Below are positions 51,664 through 60,216 of a stretch of DNA of 64,000 nt, in pieces. Source of the stretch: JBFELU01 sp041572755 (GTDB taxonomy: Bacteria > Actinomycetota > Acidimicrobiia > Spongiisociales > UBA11373). The position numbers and the translations under genes are program-made. Location: NCBI GenBank assembly GCA_041572755.1, contig JBFFRY010000002.1, positions 67,951 to 131,950 of the forward strand. Direction: 5' to 3'. Position 1 is the first letter of the stretch, and each line of letters opens with the position of its first letter. The notes under the pieces are model-generated. The model saw nothing but the letters and a program-made list of their open reading frames with translations, had not been told where the DNA came from and ran no database searches.

Positions 51664-53127
51664 TCACCCCTCCGTGGCTGCCTCCACCCATTCGAGCCAG
51701 GCTTCGAAGACCTCCCGGGCGATCGGAGCTGCCACCGAACCCCCGGTGCCCTCCCCGCCCCGATTGCCTCCGGACTCGACGAGAACCGCCACCGCCACGG
51801 CCCGGCCGTCGGGGGCGATCGCAAAGCCGACGAACCAGGTGTGGGGCGGTCCGTCGGGGACCTCTGCGGTGCCGGTCTTGCCGCCGACCCGCAGGCCTTC
51901 GACGGCGGTCCGGTATCCGGTCCCGTTGCGGACCGCACCTTCGAGCAGGTCGGCCAGGATGGCGGCGGTGTCCGCCGACATGGCGGTGCCCCAGGTGCGG
52001 GGGCTCACTCGCCTGGTCATCTCGCCGTCGGCGTCGGCGACCGATGCCACCACGTGGGGTGTCATCATCACGCCGTCGTTGACGAGCGACCCACCGATCA
52101 CCGCCATCAGCAAAGGGCTGGCCCGCACGTCGCGGCCCCCCAGCGCCGTTTGGGCGACGACGGCGAGGTCGTCGAGCCGGGTCGGGATCGTCGATTCCAC
52201 CGTCGGCAACTCGAAGGGGATCTCCCGGTTGAACCCGGCCGCCTCGGCGGCCTCGATGAGCCGGTCGGCGCCGACCTCCATGCCGAGGGAGGCGAAGGCC
52301 GTGTTGCACGAGACCGCCGTAGCCTGCTCGAGCGACACCGTGTCGCCGTTGCCGCACACGCCGCCGTCGAAGTTGGTGATGGTGGCCGTGGAGCCGGGGA
52401 GCGGGAGCGCGATGGGATCGAGCAGCAGGGTGTCGGGATAGGCGATTGCTGCTTCGACGGCGGCGACGGCGGTGATGATCTTGAACGTCGATCCCGGCGG
52501 ATAGATGCGTCTGGCGGCTCGGTCGACGAGGGGTTGCGCCGGGTCGTCGGTGAGTTGGTCTCCGGCGGGTGCCGCCTCGAGGTCGAGGAGGAGGTTGGGG
52601 TCGAACGAAGGCCGGGAGAGGTAGGCGAGGACGGCTCCGGTGGCGGGATCCAGCGCAACGACGGCCCCGGTTTGGTCGCCGATGGCGGCGGCGGCGGCGG
52701 CCTGGACCGAGTGCACCAGGGTGAGATGGAGGTCTCCGGGTCCGGCATCGCCCCCGAACAGTCGGTCCAGCAGCGCTTCGACGGATGTCGGGACGGGCCC
52801 CCGCAACTCATCGCTGTGGGCCCTCTCGACCCCGGTTTCACCGAACAGCGCCGAGGCGTAGCCGACGACGTGGGCGTAACGCTCGCCCCACGGATAGGTG
52901 CGTTGGTGGGTGCCGTCGTCGCGGACCACGGAGCGGGCTACCACCTGATCGTCGGCGGTGATGATGGTCCCCCGTGGATTCTGGAGCAGTTCGAACACGA
53001 TGCGGGGATTGCGGGGGTCGGTCCGATAGTCCGGGCCGGCGGCTGCTTGCTGGTAGGTGGTGGCGACGGCCAGGGCCGCAAACAGTCCGAGGAGCGCGAA
53101 CGCGGTGCGGCGGATGGAGCGCTTCAC
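51664..53127 (-). CDS. pbpA: penicillin-binding protein 2-type transpeptidase (PbpA)
   Basis: A 487-residue class B penicillin-binding protein. One N-terminal helix (residues ~8-27), then the dimerisation domain and the transpeptidase domain with SxxK at Ser213-Lys216 (PGSTFK), SxN at 273-275 (SCN) and KTG at 417-419. It cross-links peptidoglycan. The start overlaps ftsW by 4 bases and the PASTA kinase lies 40 bases downstream, so sensing, synthesis and phosphorylation are encoded together. Confidence 0.94.
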   Translation of the reverse strand: MKRSIRRTAFALLGLFAALAVATTYQQAAAGPDYRTDPRNPRIVFELLQNPRGTIITADDQVVARSVVRDDGTHQRTYPWGERYAHVVGYASALFGETGVERAHSDELRGPVPTSVEALLDRLFGGDAGPGDLHLTLVHSVQAAAAAAIGDQTGAVVALDPATGAVLAYLSRPSFDPNLLLDLEAAPAGDQLTDDPAQPLVDRAARRIYPPGSTFKIITAVAAVEAAIAYPDTLLLDPIALPLPGSTATITNFDGGVCGNGDTVSLEQATAVSCNTAFASLGMEVGADRLIEAAEAAGFNREIPFELPTVESTIPTRLDDLAVVAQTALGGRDVRASPLLMAVIGGSLVNDGVMMTPHVVASVADADGEMTRRVSPRTWGTAMSADTAAILADLLEGAVRNGTGYRTAVEGLRVGGKTGTAEVPDGPPHTWFVGFAIAPDGRAVAVAVLVESGGNRGGEGTGGSVAAPIAREVFEAWLEWVEAATEG

Positions 53128-54413
53128 GCCCGCTCCTCGTGCGAGATCCGGATCAACACGACGATGAGCACCAGGTTGGCGAGTAGCGCCGACCCGCCGT
53201 AGGACAGGAACGGGAGGGCGATCCCGGTGATGGGGAGGACTCGGACCACGCCGGAGATGATGAGGACCGTCTGGATGGCGAGCGTCATCGTCAGCCCGGC
53301 GGCCAGGAGCGTTCGGAAGCTGTTGCCGGCCCGGAGCGAGATGCCGAACCCGGACCCGACGAGCAGCGCGAAGGCGGACACGATCATCAGCGATCCGGCC
53401 AGTCCCAACTCTTCACCGACGGCGGCGTAGACGAAGTCGGTGGCCGCCGCCGGGATGAGATCGGGGCGGCCCGACCCCAAGCCGACGCCGGTCACCCCAC
53501 CGCTTCCGAGGGCGAAGAGGCTCTGCACCATCTGGAACCCGGTGCCGGTGGGGTCGTCGAACGGGTGGAGCCAGGCGGCCACCCTGACTTGGACGTGGTC
53601 GAAGAGCCGGTGGGCCAGCACGGCCCCACCGCCGACGAGCATCCCGCCGGTCAACAGGTAGGACGCTTGGTCGGTGGCGGCGAACAGCATCCCCACGAAC
53701 ACCGCGAACAACAGGAGTGAGGCGCCGAGGTCTCGCTGGTAGACGAGCACCGCGAACGCGATGCCGGCCGCCAACAGGATCGGGAGCAGCTGCCGGGGCT
53801 CGGGGAGCCGTACCGGGCCGATCGACCGGCGCATCTCGATGAGGCTGCGGCGCCGCTCAGCCAGGTACGAAGCGAGGAAGGCCACCACGAGGAGCTTCGC
53901 CGCCTCACCCGGCTGGAAGCTGAGGGTCGACGAGCCGAGGTCGAGGCGGACCCAGAGGCGCGACCCGTTGATCGTGACCCCTTGAAGCGGCGCCCCGGCC
54001 GGCAGCAGTGGAAGGGCCAGCAGTCCGATCGCTCCGACGAGGAACAGGTAGCGGAAGCGGCGCAGCACCTCAACCCCGCGGTTGCGGAGGAGGAAGAGGA
54101 CCAGACCGGCGATGGCAGACCCGGCCAGCAGCCACCAGGACTGGAGCAGACCCAGGTCCTTGTCGAGACGGGTGACCATCACGATGCCGAGGCTGCTCAG
54201 CAGCGCGACGAGGGGGAGCAGGACCCGGGTTCCCGCCGGGGCCCACAGACGGACTGCGGTCAAGAGCATCAGAAACGATGCGAGGAACACGGCGGTGATC
54301 ACTGCGATCTCGCCGGCATGGGGGGTGCCTTGGGTGTCGGCGACGAGCGCGGTGCCGCCGGCGACGAGCCCGGCGGCGCCGATGATCAGCGCCGTCTCAA
54401 GCCGCTTCGTCAC
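53124..54413 (-). CDS. ftsW: FtsW/RodA-family peptidoglycan glycosyltransferase
   Basis: A 429-residue polytopic membrane protein with about ten helices, in the SEDS family that polymerises lipid II. The C-terminal half carries the conserved GVTGVGLGSGRPDLIPAAATDFV-type stretch (cut here) and ITGIALPFLSYGGSALLANL. It is paired with the following PBP2-type gene, overlapping by 4 bases, as FtsW/PBP3 or RodA/PbpA pairs are. Whether it serves septum or side wall is not certain; in mycobacteria the protein at this place is RodA. Confidence 0.93.
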   Translation of the reverse strand: MTKRLETALIIGAAGLVAGGTALVADTQGTPHAGEIAVITAVFLASFLMLLTAVRLWAPAGTRVLLPLVALLSSLGIVMVTRLDKDLGLLQSWWLLAGSAIAGLVLFLLRNRGVEVLRRFRYLFLVGAIGLLALPLLPAGAPLQGVTINGSRLWVRLDLGSSTLSFQPGEAAKLLVVAFLASYLAERRRSLIEMRRSIGPVRLPEPRQLLPILLAAGIAFAVLVYQRDLGASLLLFAVFVGMLFAATDQASYLLTGGMLVGGGAVLAHRLFDHVQVRVAAWLHPFDDPTGTGFQMVQSLFALGSGGVTGVGLGSGRPDLIPAAATDFVYAAVGEELGLAGSLMIVSAFALLVGSGFGISLRAGNSFRTLLAAGLTMTLAIQTVLIISGVVRVLPITGIALPFLSYGGSALLANLVLIVVLIRISHEERA

Positions 54414-55116
54414 GGGCGACGTCGATCACGGCGACGGTGACGTTGTCGATCCCACCGGCGGCGTTGGCCGCGTCGACGAGAGCCCACACGGCCTTCGCCG
54501 GAGAGGAGTTCGCGTCGAGGATCTCACCGACCCGGTCGTCGTCGACCATATTGGTGAGTCCGTCGGTGCACAACAGCACCCGATCCCCGGCCTCGAGGTC
54601 GGCGGTGACGCGATCGATGCGGAGCTTCTCATCGAGCCCGATGGCGCGGGTGATGACGCTCCGGTAGGGGTGCACGGCCGCTTCCTCGGGGCCCAGTTCC
54701 CCGGCGGCGATCATCTCGGCCACGAGCGAGTGATCGGTGGTCAACTGGCGGAGGGCATCGTCCCGCTGCAGATACGCCCTGCTGTCACCGATGTGGCCGA
54801 TCTCCACGGCCTCGTGGTCGAAGATGGCGAGGGTGAGTGTGGTCCCCATGCCACGCAGTTTCGGCTCGCTGCGGGACTTGGCGAGGACCGCCTCGTTGGC
54901 GGCTTCGACCCGCTCGACGGGACTCCCCTCGGCACCGATCGCGGCCTCGATGGCGATCCGGCTGGCGACCTCTCCGGCGACGTGGCCACCCATCCCGTCG
55001 GCGACGCCGATCACGAGGCGCTCCCGCTCGAGGCCCATGTCGCTGGGGGCGACGGCGTCCTCGTTGTGTCCCCGGAGGAGGCCCACGTTGGTGGCGGTGG
55101 CCCAGTGGAAGATCAT
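54397..55116 (-). CDS. pstP: PP2C-type serine/threonine phosphatase (PstP-like)
   Basis: A 239-residue PPM phosphatase that reverses the PknB kinase. The metal-binding motifs RGHNED, ADGMGGH, GDSR, CTDGL and IDNVT are all present. Mycobacterial PstP has an extra transmembrane and outer part; here the protein ends after the catalytic domain, so it is soluble. The ATG has GGAGGT 4 bases upstream. It overlaps ftsW by 17 bases and the FHA gene by 4. Confidence 0.93.
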   Translation of the reverse strand: MIFHWATATNVGLLRGHNEDAVAPSDMGLERERLVIGVADGMGGHVAGEVASRIAIEAAIGAEGSPVERVEAANEAVLAKSRSEPKLRGMGTTLTLAIFDHEAVEIGHIGDSRAYLQRDDALRQLTTDHSLVAEMIAAGELGPEEAAVHPYRSVITRAIGLDEKLRIDRVTADLEAGDRVLLCTDGLTNMVDDDRVGEILDANSSPAKAVWALVDAANAAGGIDNVTVAVIDVARDEAA

Positions 55117-55502
55117 TGGACCTCCATGATGGTCCTCCCGATGCGGATCGTGTCGCCTGACCCCAGTTCGGCGGTGCCGGTGACGCGACGGTCGTTGACG
55201 AACGTGCCGTTGGTGCTGCCGAGGTCCTGGATGGTCAACCGGCCGCCGGCGACGGCGATGCGGGAGTGCAGATCTGAGACCGAGGTGTCGGCGATGAGGA
55301 TGTCGGCCGCCTCCCCGCGTCCCACGATGTGGGAACGCTCGATCGTCTCGTAACGCGGCGTCTCTGAGTCGGGCTCGAGTACGGATATCTGCCACACCGG
55401 AGGGGTCTTGGGGAGGGCGATCTGGGCTCGCACCGTTCGGGCCACCGCCCAGAGGAACCCATAGAGCAAGGCAATGAAGGCGAGCCGGGCGAGCGTCAGC
55501 AT
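55113..55502 (-). CDS. fhaB: membrane-anchored FHA-domain protein (FhaB/FipA-like)
   Basis: A 129-residue protein: an N-terminal transmembrane helix (residues ~3-20), a linker with PKTPP, then a C-terminal FHA domain with GRG, SDLHSR and GSTNGTFVN, the phosphothreonine-binding loops. It reads kinase signals, and the mycobacterial counterpart links PknA/PknB signalling to FtsZ and FtsQ. The ATG at 55502 is chosen to include the helix; longer frame upstream overlaps fhaA. Overlaps the phosphatase start. Confidence 0.9.
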   Translation of the reverse strand: MLTLARLAFIALLYGFLWAVARTVRAQIALPKTPPVWQISVLEPDSETPRYETIERSHIVGRGEAADILIADTSVSDLHSRIAVAGGRLTIQDLGSTNGTFVNDRRVTGTAELGSGDTIRIGRTIMEVQ

Positions 55503-55513
55503 CGTCGCCGACA

Positions 55514-56158
55514 CTATGCGAGCCGCATTAGGTGCGACGACTCGGCGAAGGCGATCACGTCGGCGTCGAAGACCTCGAACGCATCTCGAATCGGCGTTCC
55601 ATTGACCGCGGTCCCGTTGGCGGAGCCGAGATCCTCGAGCCACAAGCGACCCCCCTCGCGCCACAGCAGGGCATGGCGGCGCGACACGGGGCCGTGGGGG
55701 ATCGCAACGTCGCACTCGTTGGAGCGGCCGATGATCAGCCGGTTGAGGCGGAGATCGAGACGCGACTTGTCTTCGGTTCCCAGCAGCTGGCCCCACGCCG
55801 GGCGTTCTCCGGGCCGAACGGCAGCCCTGATCTCGATCGTTTTCGCCGATCCGGCTTCGAGATCCACGATCGCCGGCCCCTCGAGACGCCATCCCTGTTC
55901 CTCGGCGGCGTCCTCGATCACGGCGGCGAGCTCCCGGCGCAGGTCCTCGGTGTCGTGCGTTTCGGGATCGACGGGAGCGGAAACCACGAAGTGGTTGGGG
56001 GCCGTCGGCCCGGCTTCCCCTTCGATCACCGCCAGATCGGCCTCGCGCAACAAGCGGCTCGCCAGCTCGGCCGGGTGGACTTCGCCACCGAAGATCCGGG
56101 CTGCGATACCGTCGACGAAACGTTCCAGGCGCCGTTCCAGGCCACGGGCAACGCTCAC
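55514..56158 (-). CDS. fhaA: FHA-domain protein with N-terminal DUF3662 (FhaA-like)
   Basis: A 214-residue protein: DUF3662 at the N-terminus (RGLERRLERFVDGIAARIF, then HPAELASRLLREAD) and a C-terminal FHA domain (IIGRSNECDVAIPH, VSRRHALLW, GSANGTAVNG). In mycobacteria FhaA binds the pseudokinase domain of MviN and controls lipid II export. The usual long disordered middle part is much shorter here, so the protein is compact. GTG 56158 lies 6 bases after a minus-strand TACACT; it is likely the leaderless first gene of the whole fhaA-mutY operon. Confidence 0.92.
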   Translation of the reverse strand: MSVARGLERRLERFVDGIAARIFGGEVHPAELASRLLREADLAVIEGEAGPTAPNHFVVSAPVDPETHDTEDLRRELAAVIEDAAEEQGWRLEGPAIVDLEAGSAKTIEIRAAVRPGERPAWGQLLGTEDKSRLDLRLNRLIIGRSNECDVAIPHGPVSRRHALLWREGGRLWLEDLGSANGTAVNGTPIRDAFEVFDADVIAFAESSHLMRLA

Positions 56159-56164
56159 CTGCTC

Positions 56165-56170
56165 AGTGTA
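56165..56170 (-). promoter_or_regulatory. -10 element of the fhaA envelope operon
   Basis: Minus-strand TACACT, exactly 6 bases before the GTG. No ribosome-binding site lies between, so the transcript probably starts at the GTG. Confidence 0.5.
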
Positions 56171-56204
56171 CGGTGGGCCACGGTCCGGGTGATCGGGCCC
56201 GTGG

Positions 56205-56210
56205 TACGAT
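56205..56210 (+). promoter_or_regulatory. -10 element of tRNA-Leu
   Basis: TACGAT, exactly 11 bases before the tRNA 5' end. Confidence 0.55.
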
Positions 56211-56221
56211 GCCCGGCCCTC

Positions 56222-56307
56222 GGGCGAGTGGCGGAATTGGGAGACGCGCAGGATTCAGGATCCTGTGGGCGATTTAGCCCGTGGGGGTTCGAGTCCCCCC
56301 TCGCCCA
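56222..56307 (+). tRNA. tRNA-Leu (anticodon CAG)
   Basis: 86 bases with the long variable arm of class II tRNAs. Acceptor GGGCGAG/CTCGCCC, anticodon loop TTCAGGA, T loop TTCGAGT, discriminator A. CCA is not encoded. A membrane-protein gene begins only 5 bases after it. Confidence 0.97.
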
Positions 56308-56312
56308 CTTCT

Positions 56313-57311
56313 ATGACCTACTCCGCGTTCGGGCGTCGCAAACGACGTCGCACCATCGTGGCGGTGGGCGTGGTGATCGTGGCGGTGCTCGCCCTGGTCA
56401 TTGCCGTCGGCCGCGCCACCTCGAACCGCCAGCTGGCTCGCGAGTACCTCGACACGGCCGTCGAGTTGCTCGAGATCGAAATCGATGCCTCCGATCGGCT
56501 GGCCACGCTCATCGCCGACCTGGAGCAATTCGAGCGCCCCCGGCTGGTGGAGCTCCTCGACGAGGTCGATGAGGAGGTGCGTCAGGTGGTTCGAGACCTG
56601 GAGTCCGCCGAACCGCCAACGCAGGGTGATCTGGGGACCGCACACGGGTTCTTGACGGTGGCGGTGTTGAGTTGGCGCGACGGTGTGGTCGCTATTCGGG
56701 AGGCTCTCCTTGCGCTGAGCGAGGATCCGCTGACTCCGGATGCGGTCGAGGTGCTGGAGGGTGCCATGACCGATCTCGAGGTGGGCGACACCGCCTACGA
56801 GGGTTTCGTGGAGGCGGCGGAGCGGTCCGGGGAGTCAGGCGTCTTGGCCGATCCACTGCCTACGGTTCGTTTCATCCCACTCGACGCCGAGGGGTACGAC
56901 GGCGAGGTGATCGCCAGGCGCATGCTGATCACTCCGGGTCTCGGGGTCGTGGAGAACCTGGCGATCGTGGACCTCAAGCTCGATCCGGCGCCGGTCGGGG
57001 AGCGGGAGGGGATCCCCCTCGTTCCTCTCAGTGAGTCGCTGGACGTGGAGGCGACGGTCGCCAATCAGGGCACCGTGGCGGTTCAGACGATCCTGGTCAC
57101 ATTGAATCTCGTGTCGAACGACGGCGAGGTCTTCGAGACCCAGCGGGGCATCGAGAGCCTGGAGCCCGGTGGGCTGTCGACTGTGGCGTTCACCGGTCTT
57201 CCGGTTCAGCCGGGAAGTCTCTATGAGGTCACCGTCGCCCTCGCCAATCAGGACGACGATGCTTCCGACGACCTGATGTCGTTCGTCTTCATCAGGAACA
57301 CCGACGAATGA
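56313..57311 (+). CDS. membrane-anchored protein with a C-terminal CARDB-like domain
   Basis: A 332-residue protein: basic start MTYSAFGRRKRRR, one transmembrane helix (residues ~15-33), a long acidic, helix-rich outer region (residues ~40-170) and a C-terminal beta-rich part (ESLDVEATVANQGTVAVQ and LEPGGLSTVAFTGLP) like CARDB adhesion-type domains. No enzyme motif. The ATG starts 5 bases after mature tRNA-Leu and has no ribosome-binding site, so tRNA processing would leave an almost leaderless mRNA. Coupled by 4 bases to the DUF4446 gene. Function unknown. Confidence 0.82.
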   Translation: MTYSAFGRRKRRRTIVAVGVVIVAVLALVIAVGRATSNRQLAREYLDTAVELLEIEIDASDRLATLIADLEQFERPRLVELLDEVDEEVRQVVRDLESAEPPTQGDLGTAHGFLTVAVLSWRDGVVAIREALLALSEDPLTPDAVEVLEGAMTDLEVGDTAYEGFVEAAERSGESGVLADPLPTVRFIPLDAEGYDGEVIARRMLITPGLGVVENLAIVDLKLDPAPVGEREGIPLVPLSESLDVEATVANQGTVAVQTILVTLNLVSNDGEVFETQRGIESLEPGGLSTVAFTGLPVQPGSLYEVTVALANQDDDASDDLMSFVFIRNTDE

Positions 57312-57757
57312 CGGTGGAACTGGCCGTGGCCCTGGGTGTGGTGGCGCTGTTGGGTGTCGGCGCTCTGGGGCTGTGGATGCGGGTGTTGGCCCGCAAACTC
57401 ACGGCGGTCCCTGCATCTGGGAACCTCTTCGAGGCCGTTCGCCGCCTCGATGAGGATCTTTCGGCTGCTGAGACTGCGATCGCCCAGCTGCAGCCGGCGG
57501 TGGCTTCGCTCATGGATCGGATGCCGGGGGCGATTCGTCACGCGGCGGTGGTCGCCTACGACGCTCACGGCGACATGGCCGGCCGGTTGTCGCGATCGGT
57601 GGCTCTTCTCGACGAGCGAGGCGACGGCCTGGTCTTCACGCTGCTGACGGGTCGGTCGGAGTCGGTCTTCTTCACGAAGATGGTTCGCCGCGGGCGCGGT
57701 GCCGAGGTGCTGTCCCCCGAGGAGCAGACGGCGGTCGATCGCGCTCTCGGCCGCTGA
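57308..57757 (+). CDS. DUF4446 family membrane protein
   Basis: A 149-residue protein with an N-terminal transmembrane helix (residues ~4-24), a short coiled-coil-like region and the DUF4446 core: VVAYDAHGDMAGRLSRSVALL and VFTLLTGRSESVFF, then LSPEEQTAVDRAL. The family is common in Gram-positive bacteria and has no known role. It overlaps the upstream gene (ATGA) and is 38 bases before serS. Confidence 0.87.
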   Translation: MTVELAVALGVVALLGVGALGLWMRVLARKLTAVPASGNLFEAVRRLDEDLSAAETAIAQLQPAVASLMDRMPGAIRHAAVVAYDAHGDMAGRLSRSVALLDERGDGLVFTLLTGRSESVFFTKMVRRGRGAEVLSPEEQTAVDRALGR

Positions 57758-57783
57758 TCGGCGGCCGGCGGCTTTCCTCCTCC

Positions 57784-57789
57784 TACGAT
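57784..57789 (+). promoter_or_regulatory. -10 candidate of serS
   Basis: TACGAT, exactly 6 bases before the ATG, with no ribosome-binding site between; leaderless layout. Confidence 0.5.
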
Positions 57790-57795
57790 GGCGCC

Positions 57796-59082
57796 ATGAT
57801 CGACGTTGCCTTGCTGCGTGAGGAACCGGAAGTCCTGGCGGAGGCGCTGCGCCGTCGGGCCGTGGAGATCGATCTCGATGAGCTCGCTGAGCTGGATCGG
57901 CGGCGGCGAGAGGTTCGGGTCAGGGCCGAGACCCTGAGGGCGGGGCAGAAGCAGTCGGGGAAGCAGATCGCCGCGCTGGAGGGGGCCGAGAAGGAGGCCG
58001 CCATCGAGGTCGCTTCCCGTGTGGCCGCCGATTACCGGTCTGCCGTCGCCGAGGCCGACGAGCTGGACGAGCGCTTCCGGGCGATCTGGATCACGATCCC
58101 CAATCCGCCCCATCCTTCCGCTCCCGACGGTGTCGACGAGGGGGACAACGTCGAGGTGGAGACCTGGGGTGAGGTGCCCCAGTTTGGTTTCGAGCCGCGT
58201 GATCACCTCGACATCGGCGAGGCCCTCGGGCTCATCGACGTGACGCGGGGAGCCAAGGTGTCGGGAGCCCGATTCGCCTATCTCACCGGGGCGGCCGTGC
58301 TGATCGAGTTCGCGCTGGTGCGCTGGGTGATGGATCGGCTCGTCGCCGAAGGTTTCACGCCGGTGGTTCCCCCGGTGCTGGTTCGCGACGAGGCTCTGTT
58401 TGGGACCGGCTTCTTCCCCGGGGCCAGGGATCAGGTGTATGCGGTGGGGGTGAGTCCGGCGGATGGAGAGCCGGTCGAGGCGGATGAACTGTATCTGGCG
58501 GGTACGGCGGAGATTCCGCTGGCCGCCCTGCACACCGACGAGATCTTCGAGGAGGCCGATCTCCCGATCCGTTACGTGGGATTCTCGACGTGTTTCCGCC
58601 GTGAGGCGGGCACCTACGGGAAGGACACTCGGGGCATCTTCCGGGTGCATCAGTTCGACAAGCTGGAGATGTTCTCGTTCTGCCACCCCGAGGCGTCGTG
58701 GGAGGAGCACGAGTACCTCGTGTCTCGGGAGGAGGCCCTGGTGCGGGATCTGGGCCTGGCGTATCGGAAGGTGAACGTGTGTGTCGGGGACCTGGGGGAC
58801 CCGGCTGCCAAGAAGTACGACCTGGAAGCCTGGTTCCCCGGCCAGGGGGCCTTCCGGGAGATCACCTCGTGCTCCAACACGACCGACTTTCAGTCCCGCC
58901 GGCTCAGGATCCGGTTCCGCGGCGAGGAGGGAACCCGGTTGGTGCACACCCTCAACGGCACCGCTTTCGCCGTCGGGCGGACCCTCATCGCCATCCTGGA
59001 GAATTTCCAGCAGGAGGACGGCTCCGTGGTGGTTCCCGAGGTTCTGGTCCCCTACGCCGGGATGGAGCGGATCGGTCCGTGA
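57796..59082 (+). CDS. serS: seryl-tRNA synthetase
   Basis: A 428-residue class II synthetase that charges tRNA-Ser. The N-terminal long coiled-coil arm (residues ~30-100) grips the long variable arm of tRNA-Ser. Motif 2 reads FRREAGTYGKDTRGIFRVHQF (shortened here to its core FRREAG) and motif 3 GTAFAVGRTLIAILEN. All four tRNA-Ser genes of the window lie within 6 kb. The ATG has no ribosome-binding site; see the promoter entry. The stop overlaps the next gene by 4 bases. Confidence 0.96.
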   Translation: MIDVALLREEPEVLAEALRRRAVEIDLDELAELDRRRREVRVRAETLRAGQKQSGKQIAALEGAEKEAAIEVASRVAADYRSAVAEADELDERFRAIWITIPNPPHPSAPDGVDEGDNVEVETWGEVPQFGFEPRDHLDIGEALGLIDVTRGAKVSGARFAYLTGAAVLIEFALVRWVMDRLVAEGFTPVVPPVLVRDEALFGTGFFPGARDQVYAVGVSPADGEPVEADELYLAGTAEIPLAALHTDEIFEEADLPIRYVGFSTCFRREAGTYGKDTRGIFRVHQFDKLEMFSFCHPEASWEEHEYLVSREEALVRDLGLAYRKVNVCVGDLGDPAAKKYDLEAWFPGQGAFREITSCSNTTDFQSRRLRIRFRGEEGTRLVHTLNGTAFAVGRTLIAILENFQQEDGSVVVPEVLVPYAGMERIGP

Positions 59083-59705
59083 CCGGCCGCCGGGTGTTCC
59101 GCCGCATTGCCGGGCGGTACGACACCCTCAATCGGGTCCTGTCTCTGGGTCGAGACGGCGCCTGGCGGCGCGCGGCGATCGACCGGCTGCCCGGGGGCCG
59201 GGTGCTCGATCTGGGCGCCGGCACCGGGGCGGCCAACGGCCTCTTCGGTGGTCGGGAGGTGGTGGCCCTCGACCCGGCCTTCGAGATGCTGGTCCGCAAT
59301 CCCGCACCGAGCCGGGTCCTCGCTCCCGGTGAGCGCCTGCCGTTTGGCGACGACTCGTTCGATGCGGTGTTCTCCGCCTATGTGTTCCGCAACCTGGATT
59401 CGATTCCGGTGACGCTGGCGGAGATCCACCGGGTGCTGCGCCCGGGCGGTGCGGCCGGGATCGTCGACCTGGGTCGACCGGAGGGTTCCGTGAAGCGACG
59501 GATCCATCGCTGGGGCACCGGGATCGTGACGCCGCTGGTGGGTTTGCTGGCCGGGTCCCCTCGCGAGTACCTGTACCTGCACCGCAGCCTGGACGCCTTG
59601 CCGCCGCCTGAGGAGGTGTTCGCCGGGGGTGCGCTGCGCCTCGAGGAGGTGTGGCGGATGGGGCTCTTCGGATTCGTCTACGGGGCCGTGCTGCGCAAGG
59701 GGTGA
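59079..59705 (+). CDS. UbiE/MenG-like SAM-dependent methyltransferase
   Basis: A 208-residue methyltransferase: RRIAGRYDTLNRVLSLGRD at the start matches MenG/UbiE quinone methyltransferases, followed by the SAM loop VLDLGAGTG and the acidic strand ALDPAFEML. DAVFSAYVFRNL is the post-II motif. It may methylate demethylmenaquinone, but it is shorter than typical MenG (about 230), so another substrate is possible. The GTG overlaps the serS stop. Confidence 0.85.
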   Translation: MTGRRVFRRIAGRYDTLNRVLSLGRDGAWRRAAIDRLPGGRVLDLGAGTGAANGLFGGREVVALDPAFEMLVRNPAPSRVLAPGERLPFGDDSFDAVFSAYVFRNLDSIPVTLAEIHRVLRPGGAAGIVDLGRPEGSVKRRIHRWGTGIVTPLVGLLAGSPREYLYLHRSLDALPPPEEVFAGGALRLEEVWRMGLFGFVYGAVLRKG

Positions 59706-59710
59706 GGGAG

Positions 59711-60166
59711 TCAGGCGACGACGAAGAGCGCGAGCGTCTCCGCGACGAGGGCCGGCCGCTCCTCGCCTTTGATCTCAACGGTGACGCCGGACCGCACCAG
59801 GTAGCGGCCCTCGCCCTTGTGGGTGACGTCGGTGAGGGTCACTCGGGCCCGGATCTCGCTGCCGACAGGAACCGCTTGGAGGAAGCGGATCTTGTCGCTG
59901 CCGTAGTTGATGGCCATCACCGTGTTCTCGGGGGCGAGCCGCACTTCGGACATCAGGTGGGGTAGCAGCGACAGGGTGAGGTAGCCGTGGGCGATGGTCG
60001 TTCCCCACGGGGTCGCCGCGGCCCGTTCCGGGTCGACGTGGATGAACTGGTGGTCGAGGGTGGCGTCGGCGAACGCATCGATCCGTGCCTGGTGGACGGT
60101 GAACCATTCGGAGACACCGACTTCTTCGCCGACCCGTTCCTGTAGTTCGGTGATCGTGACGCCCAT
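59711..60166 (-). CDS. MaoC-like acyl dehydratase (single hot-dog)
   Basis: A 151-residue hot-dog-fold enzyme. The hydratase motif is present in ATLDHQFIHVDPERAA followed by TTIAHGYLTLSLLP, with the catalytic Asp/His pair. It hydrates trans-2-enoyl-CoA or dehydrates 3-hydroxyacyl-CoA. The ATG has GAGGAGCGG upstream. It diverges from a thiolase gene, and together with the SDR pair could form one (R)-specific acyl-CoA cycle. Confidence 0.9.
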   Translation of the reverse strand: MGVTITELQERVGEEVGVSEWFTVHQARIDAFADATLDHQFIHVDPERAAATPWGTTIAHGYLTLSLLPHLMSEVRLAPENTVMAINYGSDKIRFLQAVPVGSEIRARVTLTDVTHKGEGRYLVRSGVTVEIKGEERPALVAETLALFVVA

Positions 60167-60198
60167 TTCCGCTCCTCGTCGACGGACTCCTGGTGCCG

Positions 60199-60208
60199 AC
60201 CCTATCGT
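60199..60208. promoter_or_regulatory. overlapping divergent -10 elements between MaoC and thiolase genes
   Basis: ACCCTATCGT reads as TATCGT on plus (60203-60208) and TAGGGT on minus (60204-60199), sharing TA. The plus hexamer is 8 bases before the thiolase ATG. Confidence 0.45.
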
Positions 60209-60216
60209 GCCTGGTG

